In this document: one piece after another, positions 52,803 to 62,982 of the stretch
How the letters are laid out: each line of letters begins with the position of its first letter
Numbering within the stretch: the stretch's first letter is position 1
Origin: Clusia tigrina
Lineage: Eukaryota; Arthropoda; Insecta; Diptera; Clusiidae
NCBI GenBank assembly: GCA_920105625.2
Contig: OV050032.1
Location: forward strand, 93,356,542-93,420,541
Reading direction: 5' to 3'
DNA: 64,000 nucleotides
Program-made: the position numbers and the translations under genes
The notes under the pieces: model-generated
What the model was told of the DNA's origin: nothing
Databases searched by the model: none
What the model saw: the letters and a program-made list of their open reading frames with translations, nothing else

Positions 52803-54549
52803 TTGCAACATACAAATGCTTGTATCTTTTTATTGGAGCGTCATAAAACCTTAAAGTTTTGTAACAATAAAGTACGCGAGCATCTTGTCAATTTAAGTTA
52901 TCGCTCGGAACTATGCTACCCCAGAGTCCCAAATCAAACACTGATAAAACTTCAAATGGCCCTAACTTCTATACGGTACGTCCTACACCTATCAAAGTTT
53001 GCAACATACAAATGCTTGTATCTTTTTACTGGAGCGTCATAAAACCTTGAAATTTTGTATCAATAAAGTACTCGAGCCTCTTGTCAATTTAAGCTATTGC
53101 TCAAAACTATGCTACCCTAGAGTCCCAAATCAAACACTGATTAAACTTCAAATGGCCCTAACTTCTATACGGTACGTCCTACACCTATCAAAGTTTGCAA
53201 CATACAAATGCTTGTAAATTTTTACTGGAGCGTCATAAAACCTTGAAATTTTGTAACAATAAAGTACTCGAGCCTCTTGTCAATTTAAGCCATCGCTCAA
53301 AGCTATGCTACCCTAGAGTCCCAAATCAAACACTGATAAAACTTCAAACGCCCCTAACTAATTTACGGTACGTCCTACACCTATCAAAGTTTGCAACATA
53401 CAAATGCTTGTATCTTTTTATTGGAGCGTCATAAAACCTTTAAGTTTTGTAACAATAAAGTACTCGAGCATCTTATCAATTTAAGTTATCGCTCAGAACT
53501 ATGCTACCCTTGAGACCCAAATCAAACACTGATAAAACTTCAAATGGCCCTAACTTCTATACGGTACGTCCTACACCTATCAAAGTTTGTAACATACAAA
53601 TGCTTGTATCTTTTTACTGGAGCGTCATAAAACCTTAAAGTTTTGTAACAATAAAGTACGCGAGCATCTTGTCAATTTAAGTTATCGCTCAGAACTATGC
53701 TACCCCAGAATCCCAAATCAAACACTGATAAAACTTCAAATGGCCCTAACTTCTATACGGTACGTCCTACACCTATCAAAGTTTGCAACATACAAATGCT
53801 TGTATCTTTTTACTGGAGCGTCATAAAACCTTGAAATTTTGTATCAATAAAGTACTCGAGCCTCTTGTCAATTTAAGCTATTGCTCAAAACTATGCTACC
53901 CTAGAGTCCCAAATCAAAGACTGATAAAACTTCAAATGGCCCTAACTTCTATACGGTACGTCCTACACCTATCAAAGTATGCAACATACAAATGCTTGTA
54001 ACTTTTTACTTTAGCGTCATAAAACCTTGAAATTTTGTAACAATAAAGTACTCGAGCCTCTTTTCAATTTAAGCCATCGCTCAAAGCTATGCTACCCTAG
54101 AGTCCCAAATCAAACACTGATATAACTTCAAATGGCCCTATCTTATATACGGTACGTCCTACACCTATCAAAGTTTGCAACATTCAAATGCTTGTAACTT
54201 TTTACTGGAGCGTCATAAAACCTTGAAATTTTCTAACAATAAAGTACTCGAGCCTCTTGTCAATTTAAGCTATCGCTCAAAACTATGCTACCATTGAGTC
54301 CCAAATCAAACACTGATAAAACTTCAAATGGCCCTAACTTCTATACGGTACGTCCTACACCTATCAAAGTTTGCAACATACAAATGCTTGTAACTTTTTA
54401 CTGGAGCGTCATAAAACCTTGAAATTTTGTAACAATAAAGTACCCGAGCCTCTTGTCAATTTAAGCCATCGCTCAAAGCTATGCTACCCTAGAGTCCCAA
54501 ATCAAACACTGATAAAACTTCAAATGGCCCTAACTTATTTACGGTACGT
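52803..54549 (+). repeat. Terminal E C B K E C I A B block of the + array
   Basis: E C B K E C match 40652-41827 at an offset of 12151. The next unit (53979) is a full I with 'tactttagcg', as in 36165. The last monomer, B-like with 'acccgagcc' (54371), is cut 179 nt in at the inversion junction. Confidence 0.88.
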
Positions 54550-54570
54550 GTAGGTGTAGGACGTACCGTA
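54540..54570. other. Array inversion junction with short palindrome
   Basis: The + array stops inside a monomer after 'tacggtacgt' (54540-54549) and the - array starts with 'acgtaccgta' (54561-54570), a perfect 10-bp inverted repeat around the 11-nt spacer 'gtaggtgtagg'. Monomer starts on either side (54371 and 54739) are symmetric about this centre, so both arrays meet at the same point of the repeat unit. The base at 54550 fits neither flank: the + array would have c, the - array would have a. It creates a 6-bp tandem, 'gtgtag' twice, at 54548-54559, which looks like a repair scar. An assembly artefact cannot be excluded from sequence alone. Confidence 0.9.
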
Positions 54571-54620
54571 TTGAAGTTAGGGGCGTTTGAAGTTTTATCA
54601 GTGTTTTATTTGGGACTCAA

Positions 54621-56050
54621 GTGTAGTATAGCTTTGAGCGATAACTTAAATTGACAAGATGCTCGAGTACTTTATTGTTACAAAATTTCAAGGTTTTATG
54701 ACGCTCCAGTAAAAAGATACAAGCATTTGTATGTTGCAAACTTTGATAGGTGTAGGACGTACCGCATATAAGTTAGGGCCATTTGAAGTTTTATCAGTGT
54801 TTGATTTGGGACTCTAGGGTAGGATAGTTTTGAGCAATAGCTTAAATTGACAAGAGGCTCGAGTACTTTATTGATACAAAATTTCAAGGTTTTATGACGC
54901 TCCAGTAAAAAGATACAAGCATTTGTATGTTGCAAACTTTGATAGGTGTAGGACGTACCGTATAGAAGTTAGGGCCATTTGAAGTTTTATCAGTGTTTGC
55001 TTTGGGACTCAAGCGTAGCATAGCTTTGAGCGATAGCTTAAATTGACAAGAGGCTCGGGTACTTTATTGTTACAAAATTTCAAGGTTTTATGACGCTCCA
55101 GTAAAAAGTTACAAGCATTTGTATGTTGCAAACTTTGATAGGTGTAGGACGTACCGTATAGAAGTTAGGGCCATTTGAAGTTTTATCAGTGTTTGATTTG
55201 GGACTCAAGCGTAGCATAGCTTTGAGCGATAGCTTAAATTGACAAGAGGCTCGGGTACTTTATTGCTACAAAATTTCAAGGTTTTATGACGCTCCAGTAA
55301 AAAGTTACAAGCATTTGTATGTTGCAAACTTTAATAGGTGTAGGACGTACCGTATAGAAGTTAGGGCCATTTGAAGTTTTATCAGTGTTTGATTTGGGAC
55401 TCAATGGTAGCATAGTTTTGAGCGATAGCTTAAATTGACAAGAGGCTCGAGTACTTTATTGTTAGAAAATTTCAAGTTTTTATGACGCTCCAGTAAAAAG
55501 TTACAAGCATTTGAATGTTGCAAACTTTGATAGGTGTAGGACGTACCGTATATAAGATAGGGCCATTTGAAGTTATATCAGTGTTTGATTTGGGACTCTG
55601 GGGTAGCATAGTTTTGAGCAATAGCTTAAATTGACAAGAGGCTCGAGTACTTTATTGATACAAAATTTCAAGGTTTTATGACGCTCCAGTAAAAAGTTAC
55701 AAGCATTTGTATGTTGCAAACTTTGATAGGTGTAGGACGTACCGTATAGAAGTTAGGGCCATTTGAAGTTTTATCAGTCTTTGATTTGGGACTCTAGGGT
55801 AGCATAGTTTTGAGCAATAGCTTAAATTGACAAGAGGCTCGAGTACTTTATTGATACAAAATTTCAAGGTTTTATGACGCTCCAGTAAAAAGATACAAGC
55901 ATTTGTATGTTGCAAACTTTGATAGGTGTAGGACGTACCGTATAGAAGTTAGGGCCATTTGAAGTTTTATCAGTGTTTGATTTGGGACTCTGGCGTAGCA
56001 TAGTTCTGAGCGATAACTTAAATTGACAAGATGCTCGCGTACTTTATTGT
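54621..56050 (-). repeat. Inverted copy of 41497-42926
   Basis: Positions x in 41497-42926 map to 97547 minus x here. Private variants are shared: 'cataaaaacttg' at 42065 and its complement near 55480; 'tgtagcaata' at 42278 and 'tattgctaca' at 55260; 'ctattaaag' at 42212 and 'ctttaatag' near 55330; 'caaagactg' at 41764 and 'cagtctttg' near 55780; 'tacgccag' at 41551 and 'ctggcgta' near 55990. Similarity drops on both sides: 42927 onward differs from 54550-54620, and upstream of 41497 differs from beyond 56050. A few differences exist inside, for example 'caaagcaaac' at 42345 against 'gtttgatttg' at 55191. Confidence 0.9.
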
Positions 56051-56117
56051 TACAAAATTTCAAGGTTTTATGACGCTCCAGTAAAAAGTTACAAGCATTT
56101 GTATGTTGCAAACTTTG

Positions 56118-58861
56118 ATAGGTGTAGGACGTACCGTATAGAAGTTAGGGCCATTTGAAGTTTTATGAGTGTTTGATTTGGGACTCAAGGGTAGCATAGC
56201 TTTGAGCGATAGCTTAAATTGACAAGAATCTCGAGTACTTTATTGTTACAAAATTTCAAGGTTTTATGACGCTCAAGTAAAAAGTTACAAGCATTTGTAT
56301 GTTGCAAACTTTGATAGGTGTAGGACGTACCGTATAGAAGTTAGGGCCATTTGAAGTTTTATCAGTGTTTGATTTGGGACTCAAGGGTATCATAGCTTTG
56401 AACGATAGCTTAAACTGACAAGAGGCTCGAGTACTTTATTGTTACAAAATTTCAAGGTTTTATGATGCTCCAGTAAAAAGTTACAAGCATTTGTATGTTG
56501 CAAACTTTGATAGGTGTAGGACGTACCGTATAGAAGTTAGGGCCATTTGCAGTTTTATTAGTGTTTGATTTGGGACTCAAGGGTAGCATAGCTTTGAGCG
56601 ATAGCTTAAATTGGCAAGAGGCTCCAGTACTTTATTGTTACAAAATTTCAAGGTTTTAAGACGCTCCAGTAAAAAGTTACAAGCATTTATAAGTTGCAAA
56701 CTTTGATAGGTGTAGGACGTACCGTATAGAAGTTAGAGCCATTTGAAGTTTTATCAGTGTTTGATTTGGGACTCGAGGGTAGCATAGCTTTGAGCGATAA
56801 CTTAAATTGACAAGAGGCTCGAGTACTTTATTGTTACAAAATTTCAAGGTTTTATGACGTTCCAGTAAAAAGTTACAAGCATTTGTATGTTGCAAACTTT
56901 GATAGGTGTAGGACATACCGTATAGAAGTTAGGGCCATTTGAGGATTTATCAGTTTTTGATTTGGGACTCAAGGGTAGCATAGCTTTGAGCGACAGCTTA
57001 AATTGATAAGAGGCTCGAGTACTTTATTGTTACAAAATTTCAAGGTTTTATGACGCTCCAGTAAAAAGTTACAAGCATTTGTATGTTGCAAACTTTGTTA
57101 GGTGTAGGACGTACCGTATAAAAGTTAGAACCATTTGAAGTTTTAGCAGTGTTTGATTTGGGACTCAAGGGTAGCATAGCTTTGAGCGATAGCTTAAATT
57201 GACAAGAATCTCGAGTACTTTATTGTTACAAAATTTCAAGGTTTTATGACGCTCCAGTAAAAAGTTACAAGCATTTGTATGTTGCAAACTTTGATAGGTG
57301 TAGGACGTACCGTATAGAAGTTAGGGCCATTTGAAGTTTTATCAGTGTTTGATTTGGGACTCAAGGGTAGCATAGCTTTGAGCGATAGCTTAAATTGGCA
57401 AGAGGCTCGAGTACCTTATTGTTACAAAATTTCAAGGTTTTATGACGCTCCAGTAAAAAGTTACAAGCATTTTTATGTTGCAAACTTTGATAGGTGTAGG
57501 AAGTACCTTATATAAGTTAGGGCCATTGGAAGTTTTATCAGTGTTTGATTTGGGACTCATGGGTAGCATAGCTGTGAGCGATAGCTTAAATTGACAAGAG
57601 GCTCGAGTACTTTATTGTTACAAAATTGCATGGTTTTATGACGCTCCAGTATAAAGTTACAAGCATTTGTATGTTGCAAACTTTGATAGGTGTAGGACAT
57701 ACCGTATAGTAGTTAGGGCCATTTGAAGTTTTATCAGTGTTTGATTTGGGACTCAAGGGTAGCATAGCTTTGAGCGATAGCTTCAATTGACAAGAGGCTC
57801 GAGTACCTTATTGTTACAAAATTTCAAGGTTTTATGACGCTCCAGTAAAAAGTTACAAGCATTTTTATGTTGCAAACTTTGATAGGTGTAGGAAGTACCT
57901 TATATAAGTTAGGGCCATTGGAAGTTTTATCAGTGTTTGATTTGGGACTCATGGGTAGCATAGCTGTGAGCGATAGCTTAAATTCACAAGAGGCTCGAGT
58001 ACTTTATTGTTACAAAATTTCAAGGTTTTAGGACGCTCCAGTAAAAAGTTACAAGCATTTGTATGTTGCAAACTTTGATAGGTGTAGGACGTACCGTATA
58101 GAAGTTTGGGCCATTTGAAGTTTTGTCAGTGTTTGATTTGGGACTGAAGGGTAGCATAGCTTTGAGCGATAGCTTAAATTGACAAGAGGCTCCAGTACTT
58201 TATTGTTACAAAATTTCAAGGTTTTAAAACGCTCCAGTAAAAAGTTACAAGCATTTATAAGTTGCAAACTTTGATAGGTGTAGGACGTACCGTATAGAAG
58301 TTAGAGCCATTTGAAGTTATATCAGTGTTTGATTTGGGACTCGAGGGTAGCATAGCTTTGAGCGATAGCTTAAATTGACAAGAGGCTCGAGTACTTTATT
58401 GTTACAAAATTTCAAGGTTTTATGACGTTCCAGTAAAAAGTTACAAGCATTTGTATGTTGCAAACTTTGATAGGTGTAGGACATACCGTATAGAAGTTAG
58501 GGCCATTTGAGGATTTATCAGTGTTTGATTTGGGACTCAAGGGTAGCATAGCTTTGAGCGACAGCTTAAATTGATAAGAGGCTCGAGTACTTTATTGTTA
58601 CAAAATTTCAAGGTTTTATGACGCTCCAGTAAAAAGTTACAAGCATTTGTATGTTGCAAACTTTGATAGGTGTAGGACGTACCGTATAAAAGTTAGAACC
58701 ATTTGAAGTTTTAGCAGTGTTTGATTTGGGACTCAAGGGTAGCATAGCTTTGAGCGATATCTTAAATTGACAAGAGTCTCGAGTACTTTATTGTTACAAA
58801 ATTTCAAGGTTTTATGACGCTCCAGTAAAAAGTTACAAGCATTTGTATGTTGCAAACTTTG
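56118..58861 (-). repeat. 14-mer HOR of the inverted array, copy 1 (2744 bp)
   Basis: The stretch 56118-57300 recurs at an offset of exactly 2744 (14 x 196). Marks shared with copy 2 include 'ttttatgagtg' (56161 and 58905), 'gcatttataag' (56683 and 59427), 'ttgaggatttatcag' (56939 and 59683) and 'gacaagaatctcg' (57201 and 59945). Inside, 56600-57170 is also repeated at +1568 (8 monomers), and the dimer with 'actcatgggtagc' at 57555 repeats at +392 (57947). Confidence 0.88.
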
Positions 58862-60240
58862 ATAGGTGTAGGACGTACCGTATAGAAGTTAGGGCCATTT
58901 GAAGTTTTATGAGTGTTTGATTTGGGACTCAAGGGTAGCATAGCTTTGAGCGATAGCTTAAATTGACAAGAATCTCGAGTACTTTATTGTTACAAAATTT
59001 CAAGGTTTTATGACGCTCCAGTAAAAAGTTACAAGCATTTGTATGTTGCAAACTTTGATAGGTGTAGGACGTACCGTATAGAAGTTAGGGCCATTTGAAG
59101 TTTTATCAGTGTTTGATTTGGGACTCAAGGGTAGCATAGCTTTGAACGATAGCTTAAACTGACAAGAGGCTCGAGTACTTTATTGTTACAAAATTTCAAG
59201 GTTTTATGACGCTCCAGTAAAAAGTTACAAGCATTTGTATGTTGCAAACTTTGATAGGTGTAGGACGTACCGTATAGAAGTTAGGGCCATTTGCAGTTTT
59301 ATCAGTGTTTGATTTGGGACTCAAGGGTAGCATAGCTTTGAGCGATAGCTTAAATTGGCAAGAGGCTCCAGTACTTTATTGTTACAAAATTTCAAGGTTT
59401 TAAGACGCTCCAGTAAAAAGTTACAAGCATTTATAAGTTGCAAACTTTGATAGGTGTAGGACGTACCGTATAGAAGTTAGAGCCATTTGAAGTTTTATCA
59501 GTGTTTGATTTGGGACTCGAGGGTAGCATAGCTTTGAGCGATAACTTAAATTGACAAGAGGCTCGAGTACTTTATTGTTACAAAATTTCAAGGTTTTATG
59601 ACGTTCCAGTAAAAAGTTACAAGCATTTGTATGTTGCAAACTTTGATAGGTGTAGGACATACCGTATAGAAGTTAGGGCCATTTGAGGATTTATCAGTTT
59701 TTGATTTGGGACTCAAGGGTAGCATAGCTTTGAGCGACAGCTTAAATTGATAAGAGGCTCGAGTACTTTATTGTTACAAAATTTCAAGGTTTTATGACGC
59801 TCCAGTAAAAAGTTACAAGCATTTGTATGTTGCAAACTTTGATAGGTGTAGGACGTACCGTATAAAAGTTAGAACCATTTGAAGTTTTAGCAGTGTTTGA
59901 TTTGGGACTCAAGGGTAGCATAGCTTTGAGCGATAGCTTAAATTGACAAGAATCTCGAGTACTTTATTGTTACAAAATTTCAAGGTTTTATGACGCTCCA
60001 GTAAAAAGTTACAAGCATTTGTATGTTGCAAACTTTGATAGGTGTAGGACGTACCGTATAGAAGTTAGGGCCATTTGAAGTTTTATCAGTGTTTGATTTG
60101 GCACTCAAGGGTAGCATAGCTTTGAGCGATAGCTTAAACTGACAAGAGGCTCGAGTACTTTATTGTTACAAAATTTCAAGGTTTTATGACGCTCCAGTAA
60201 AAAGTTACAAGCATTTGTATGTTGCAAACTTTGATAGGTG
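58862..60240 (-). repeat. 14-mer HOR of the inverted array, copy 2
   Basis: Near-identical to 56118-57300 at +2744, for about 1.2 kb. Small differences exist, for example 'gctccag' at 59211 where copy 1 has 'gctccag' after 'tatgatg' (56461), and 'ttttatcag' near 59294 where copy 1 has 'ttttattag' (56553). Confidence 0.85.
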
Positions 60241-61258
60241 TAGGACATACCGTATAGTAGTTAGGGCCATTTGAAGTATTATCAGTGTTTGATTTGGGAC
60301 TCAAGGGTAGCATAGCTTTGAGCGATAGCTTAAATTGGCAAGAGGCTCGAGTACCTTATTGTTACAAAATTTCAAGGTTTTATGACGCTCCAGTAAAAAG
60401 TTACAAGCATTTTTATGTTGCAAACTTTGATAGGTGTAGGAAGTACCTTATATAAGTTAGGGCCATTGGAAGTTTTATCAGTGTTTGATTTGGGACTCAT
60501 GGGTAGCATAGCTGTGAGCGATAGCTTAAATTGACAAGAGGCTCGAGTACTTTATTGTTACAAAATTGCATGGTTTTATGACGCTCCAGTATAAAGTTAC
60601 AAGCATTTGTATGTTGCAAACTTTGATAGGTGTAGGACGTACCGTATAGAAGTTAGGGCCATTTGAAGTTTTATCAGTGTTTGATTTGGGACTCAAAGGT
60701 AGCATAGCTTTGAGCGATAGCTTAAATTTACAAAAAGCTCGACTACTTTATTGTTACAAAATTTCAAGGTTTTATGATGCTCCAGAAAAAGTTACAAGCA
60801 TTTGTATGTTGCAAACATTGATAGGTGTAGGACGTAGCGTATAGAAGTTAGGGCCATTTGAAGTTTTATCAGTGTTTGATTTGGGATTCAAGGGTAACAT
60901 AGCTTTGAGCGATAGCTTAAATTGACAAGAGGCTCGAGTACTTTTTTGTTACAAATTTCAAGGTTTTATGACGCTCCAGTAAAAAGTTACAAGCATTTGT
61001 ATGTTGCAAACTTTGATAGGTGTAGGACGTACCGTATAGAAGTTAGGGCCATTTGAAGTTTTATCAGTGTTTGATTTGGGACTCAAGGGTAGCATAGCTT
61101 TGAGCGATAGCTTAAATTGACAAGAGGCTCGAGTACTTTCTTGTTGCAAAATTTCAAGGTTTTATGACGCTCCAGTAAAAAGTTACAAGCATTTGTATGT
61201 TGCAAACTTTGATAGGTGTAGGACGTACCGTATAAAAGTAAGGGCCATTTGAAGTTTT
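60241..61258 (-). repeat. 14-mer HOR, second register, copy 1 (2742-bp period)
   Basis: Matches 62983-64000 at an offset of 2742 (14 x 196 minus 2). The two missing nt are 'tccagaaaaag' (60781) and 'gttacaaatttc' (60949). Other shared marks: 'taggacataccgtatagtag' (60241), 'ggaagtacctt' (60439), 'actcatgggtagc' (60495), 'aaaaagctcgac' (60732), 'acgtagcgtat' (60832). The repeat is cut by the window end. Confidence 0.9.
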
Positions 61259-62982
61259 ATCAGTGTTTGATTTGGGACTCAAGGGTAGCATAGCTTTGAG
61301 CGATAGCTTAAATTGACAAGAGGCTCGAGTACTTTATTGTTACAAAATTTCAAGATTTTATGACGTTCCAGTAAAAAGTTAGAAGCATTTGAATGTTGCA
61401 AACTTTGATAGGTGTAGGACGTTCCGTATAGAAGTTAGGGCCATTTGAAGTTTTATCAGTGTTTGATTTGGGACGCAAGGGTAGCATAGCTTTTAGCGAT
61501 AGCTTAAATTGACAAGAGGCTCGAGTACTTTATTGTTACAAAATTTCAAGATTTTATGACGTTCCAGTTAAAAGTTACAAGCATTTGTATGTTGCAAACT
61601 TTGATAGGTGTAGGACGTACCGTAAAGAAGTTAGGGGCGTTTGAAGTTTTATCAGTGTTTGATTTGGGACTCTAGGGTAGCATAGCTTTGAGCGATGGCT
61701 TAAATTGACAAGAGGCTCGAGTACTTTCTTGTTACAAAATTTCAAAGTTTTATGACGCTCCAGTAAAAAGTTACAAGCATTTGTATGTTGCAAACTTTGA
61801 TAGTTGTAATACGTACCGTATAGAAGTTAGGGCCATTTGAATTTTTATCAGTGTTTTATTTGGGACTAAAGGGTAGCATAGCTTTGAGCGAAAGCTTAAA
61901 TTGACAAGAAGCTCGAGTACTTTATTGTTACAAAATTTCAAGGTTTTATGACGCTCCAGTAAAAAGTTACAAGCATTTGTAAGTTGCAAACTTTGATAGG
62001 TGTAGGACGTACCGTATAGAAGCTTGGGCCATTTGAAGTTTTATCAGTGTTTGATTTGGGACTCAAGGGTAGCATAGCTTTGAGCGATAGCTTAAATTGA
62101 CAAGAGGCTCGAGTTCTTTATTGTTACAAAATTTCAAGGTTTTATGACGCTCCAGTAAAAAGTTAAAAGCATTTGTATGTTGCAATCTTTGATAGGTATA
62201 GGACGTACCGTATAGAAGCTAGGGCCATTTGAAGTTTTGTCAGTGTTTGATTTGGGACTTAAGGGTAGCATAGCTTTGAGCGATCGCTTAAATTGACAAG
62301 AGGCTCGAGTACTTTATTGTTACATAATTTCAAGGTTTTATAACGCTCCAGTAAAAAGTTACAAGCATTTGTATGTTCTAAACTTTGTTAGGTGTAGGAC
62401 GTACCGTATAGAAGTTAGGGCCATTTGAAGTTTTGTCAGTGTTTGATTTGGGACTCAAGGGTAGCATAGCTTTGAGCGATAGCTTAAATTGACAAGAGGC
62501 TCGAGTACTTTATTGTTACAAAATTTCAAGGTCTTATGACGCTCCAGTAAAAAGTTACAAGCATTTGTATGTTGCAAACTTTGATAAGTGTAGGACGTAC
62601 CGTATAAAAGTTAGGGCCATTTGAAGTTTTATCAGTGTTTGATTTGGGACTCAAGGGTAGCATAGCTTTGAGCGATATCTTAAATTGACAAGAGGCTCGA
62701 GTACTTTATTGTTACAAAATTTCAAGGTTTTATGCCGCTCCAGTAAAATGTTACAAGCATTTGTATGTTGCAAACTTTGATAGGTGTAGGACGTACCGTA
62801 TAGAAGTTAGGGCCATTTGAAGGTTTATCAGTGTTTGATTTGGGACTCAAATCTAGCATAGCTTTGGGCGATAGCTTAAACTGACAAGAGGCTCGAGTAC
62901 TATATTGTTACAAAATTTCAAGGTTTTATGACGTTCCAGTAAAAAGTTACAAGCATTTGTATGTTGCAAACTTTGATAGGTG
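61259..62982 (-). repeat. Nine diverged monomers between HOR copies
   Basis: Units starting at 61401, 61597 and onward to 62969 on the - strand. They carry many single-copy substitutions and no obvious close relative in the window, apart from the unit at 61597-61793, which is B-like ('actctagggtagc', 'gatggctt' and 'aggggcgtttg' on the displayed strand). This looks like older or less homogenised satellite. Confidence 0.75.

Larger units (their letters stand above)
1..54549 (+). repeat. 196-bp satellite array, + orientation
   Basis: Continuous head-to-tail satellite. The landmark 'agtttgcaac' recurs every 196 nt. From the TTG at 143 to the TTG at 54371 there are 277 monomer steps, and the 64-nt shortfall is fully accounted for by small indels near 1737/1765, 4310, 8415, 8625, 15195, 16175, 17398, 26000, 30901, 31687, 35783, 38314 and 44403. 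Each unit carries the conserved blocks 'actggagcgtcataaaacc', 'caataaagtactcgag', 'gtcccaaatcaaacactg' and 'acggtacgtcctacacc'. The monomers fall into about 13 classes ordered in higher-order repeats. No unique DNA interrupts the array. The family is not one I recognise. A centromeric or pericentromeric location is inferred from the organisation only. Confidence 0.97.

Noticed and set aside
61575..61793. B-like monomer with 'ctctagggtagc' in the - array as evidence of a second inverted copy
   Set aside because: A single unit with class B marks is not enough. Its neighbours carry the 'acccttgag' subfamily sequence, so shared ancestry or conversion explains it as well.
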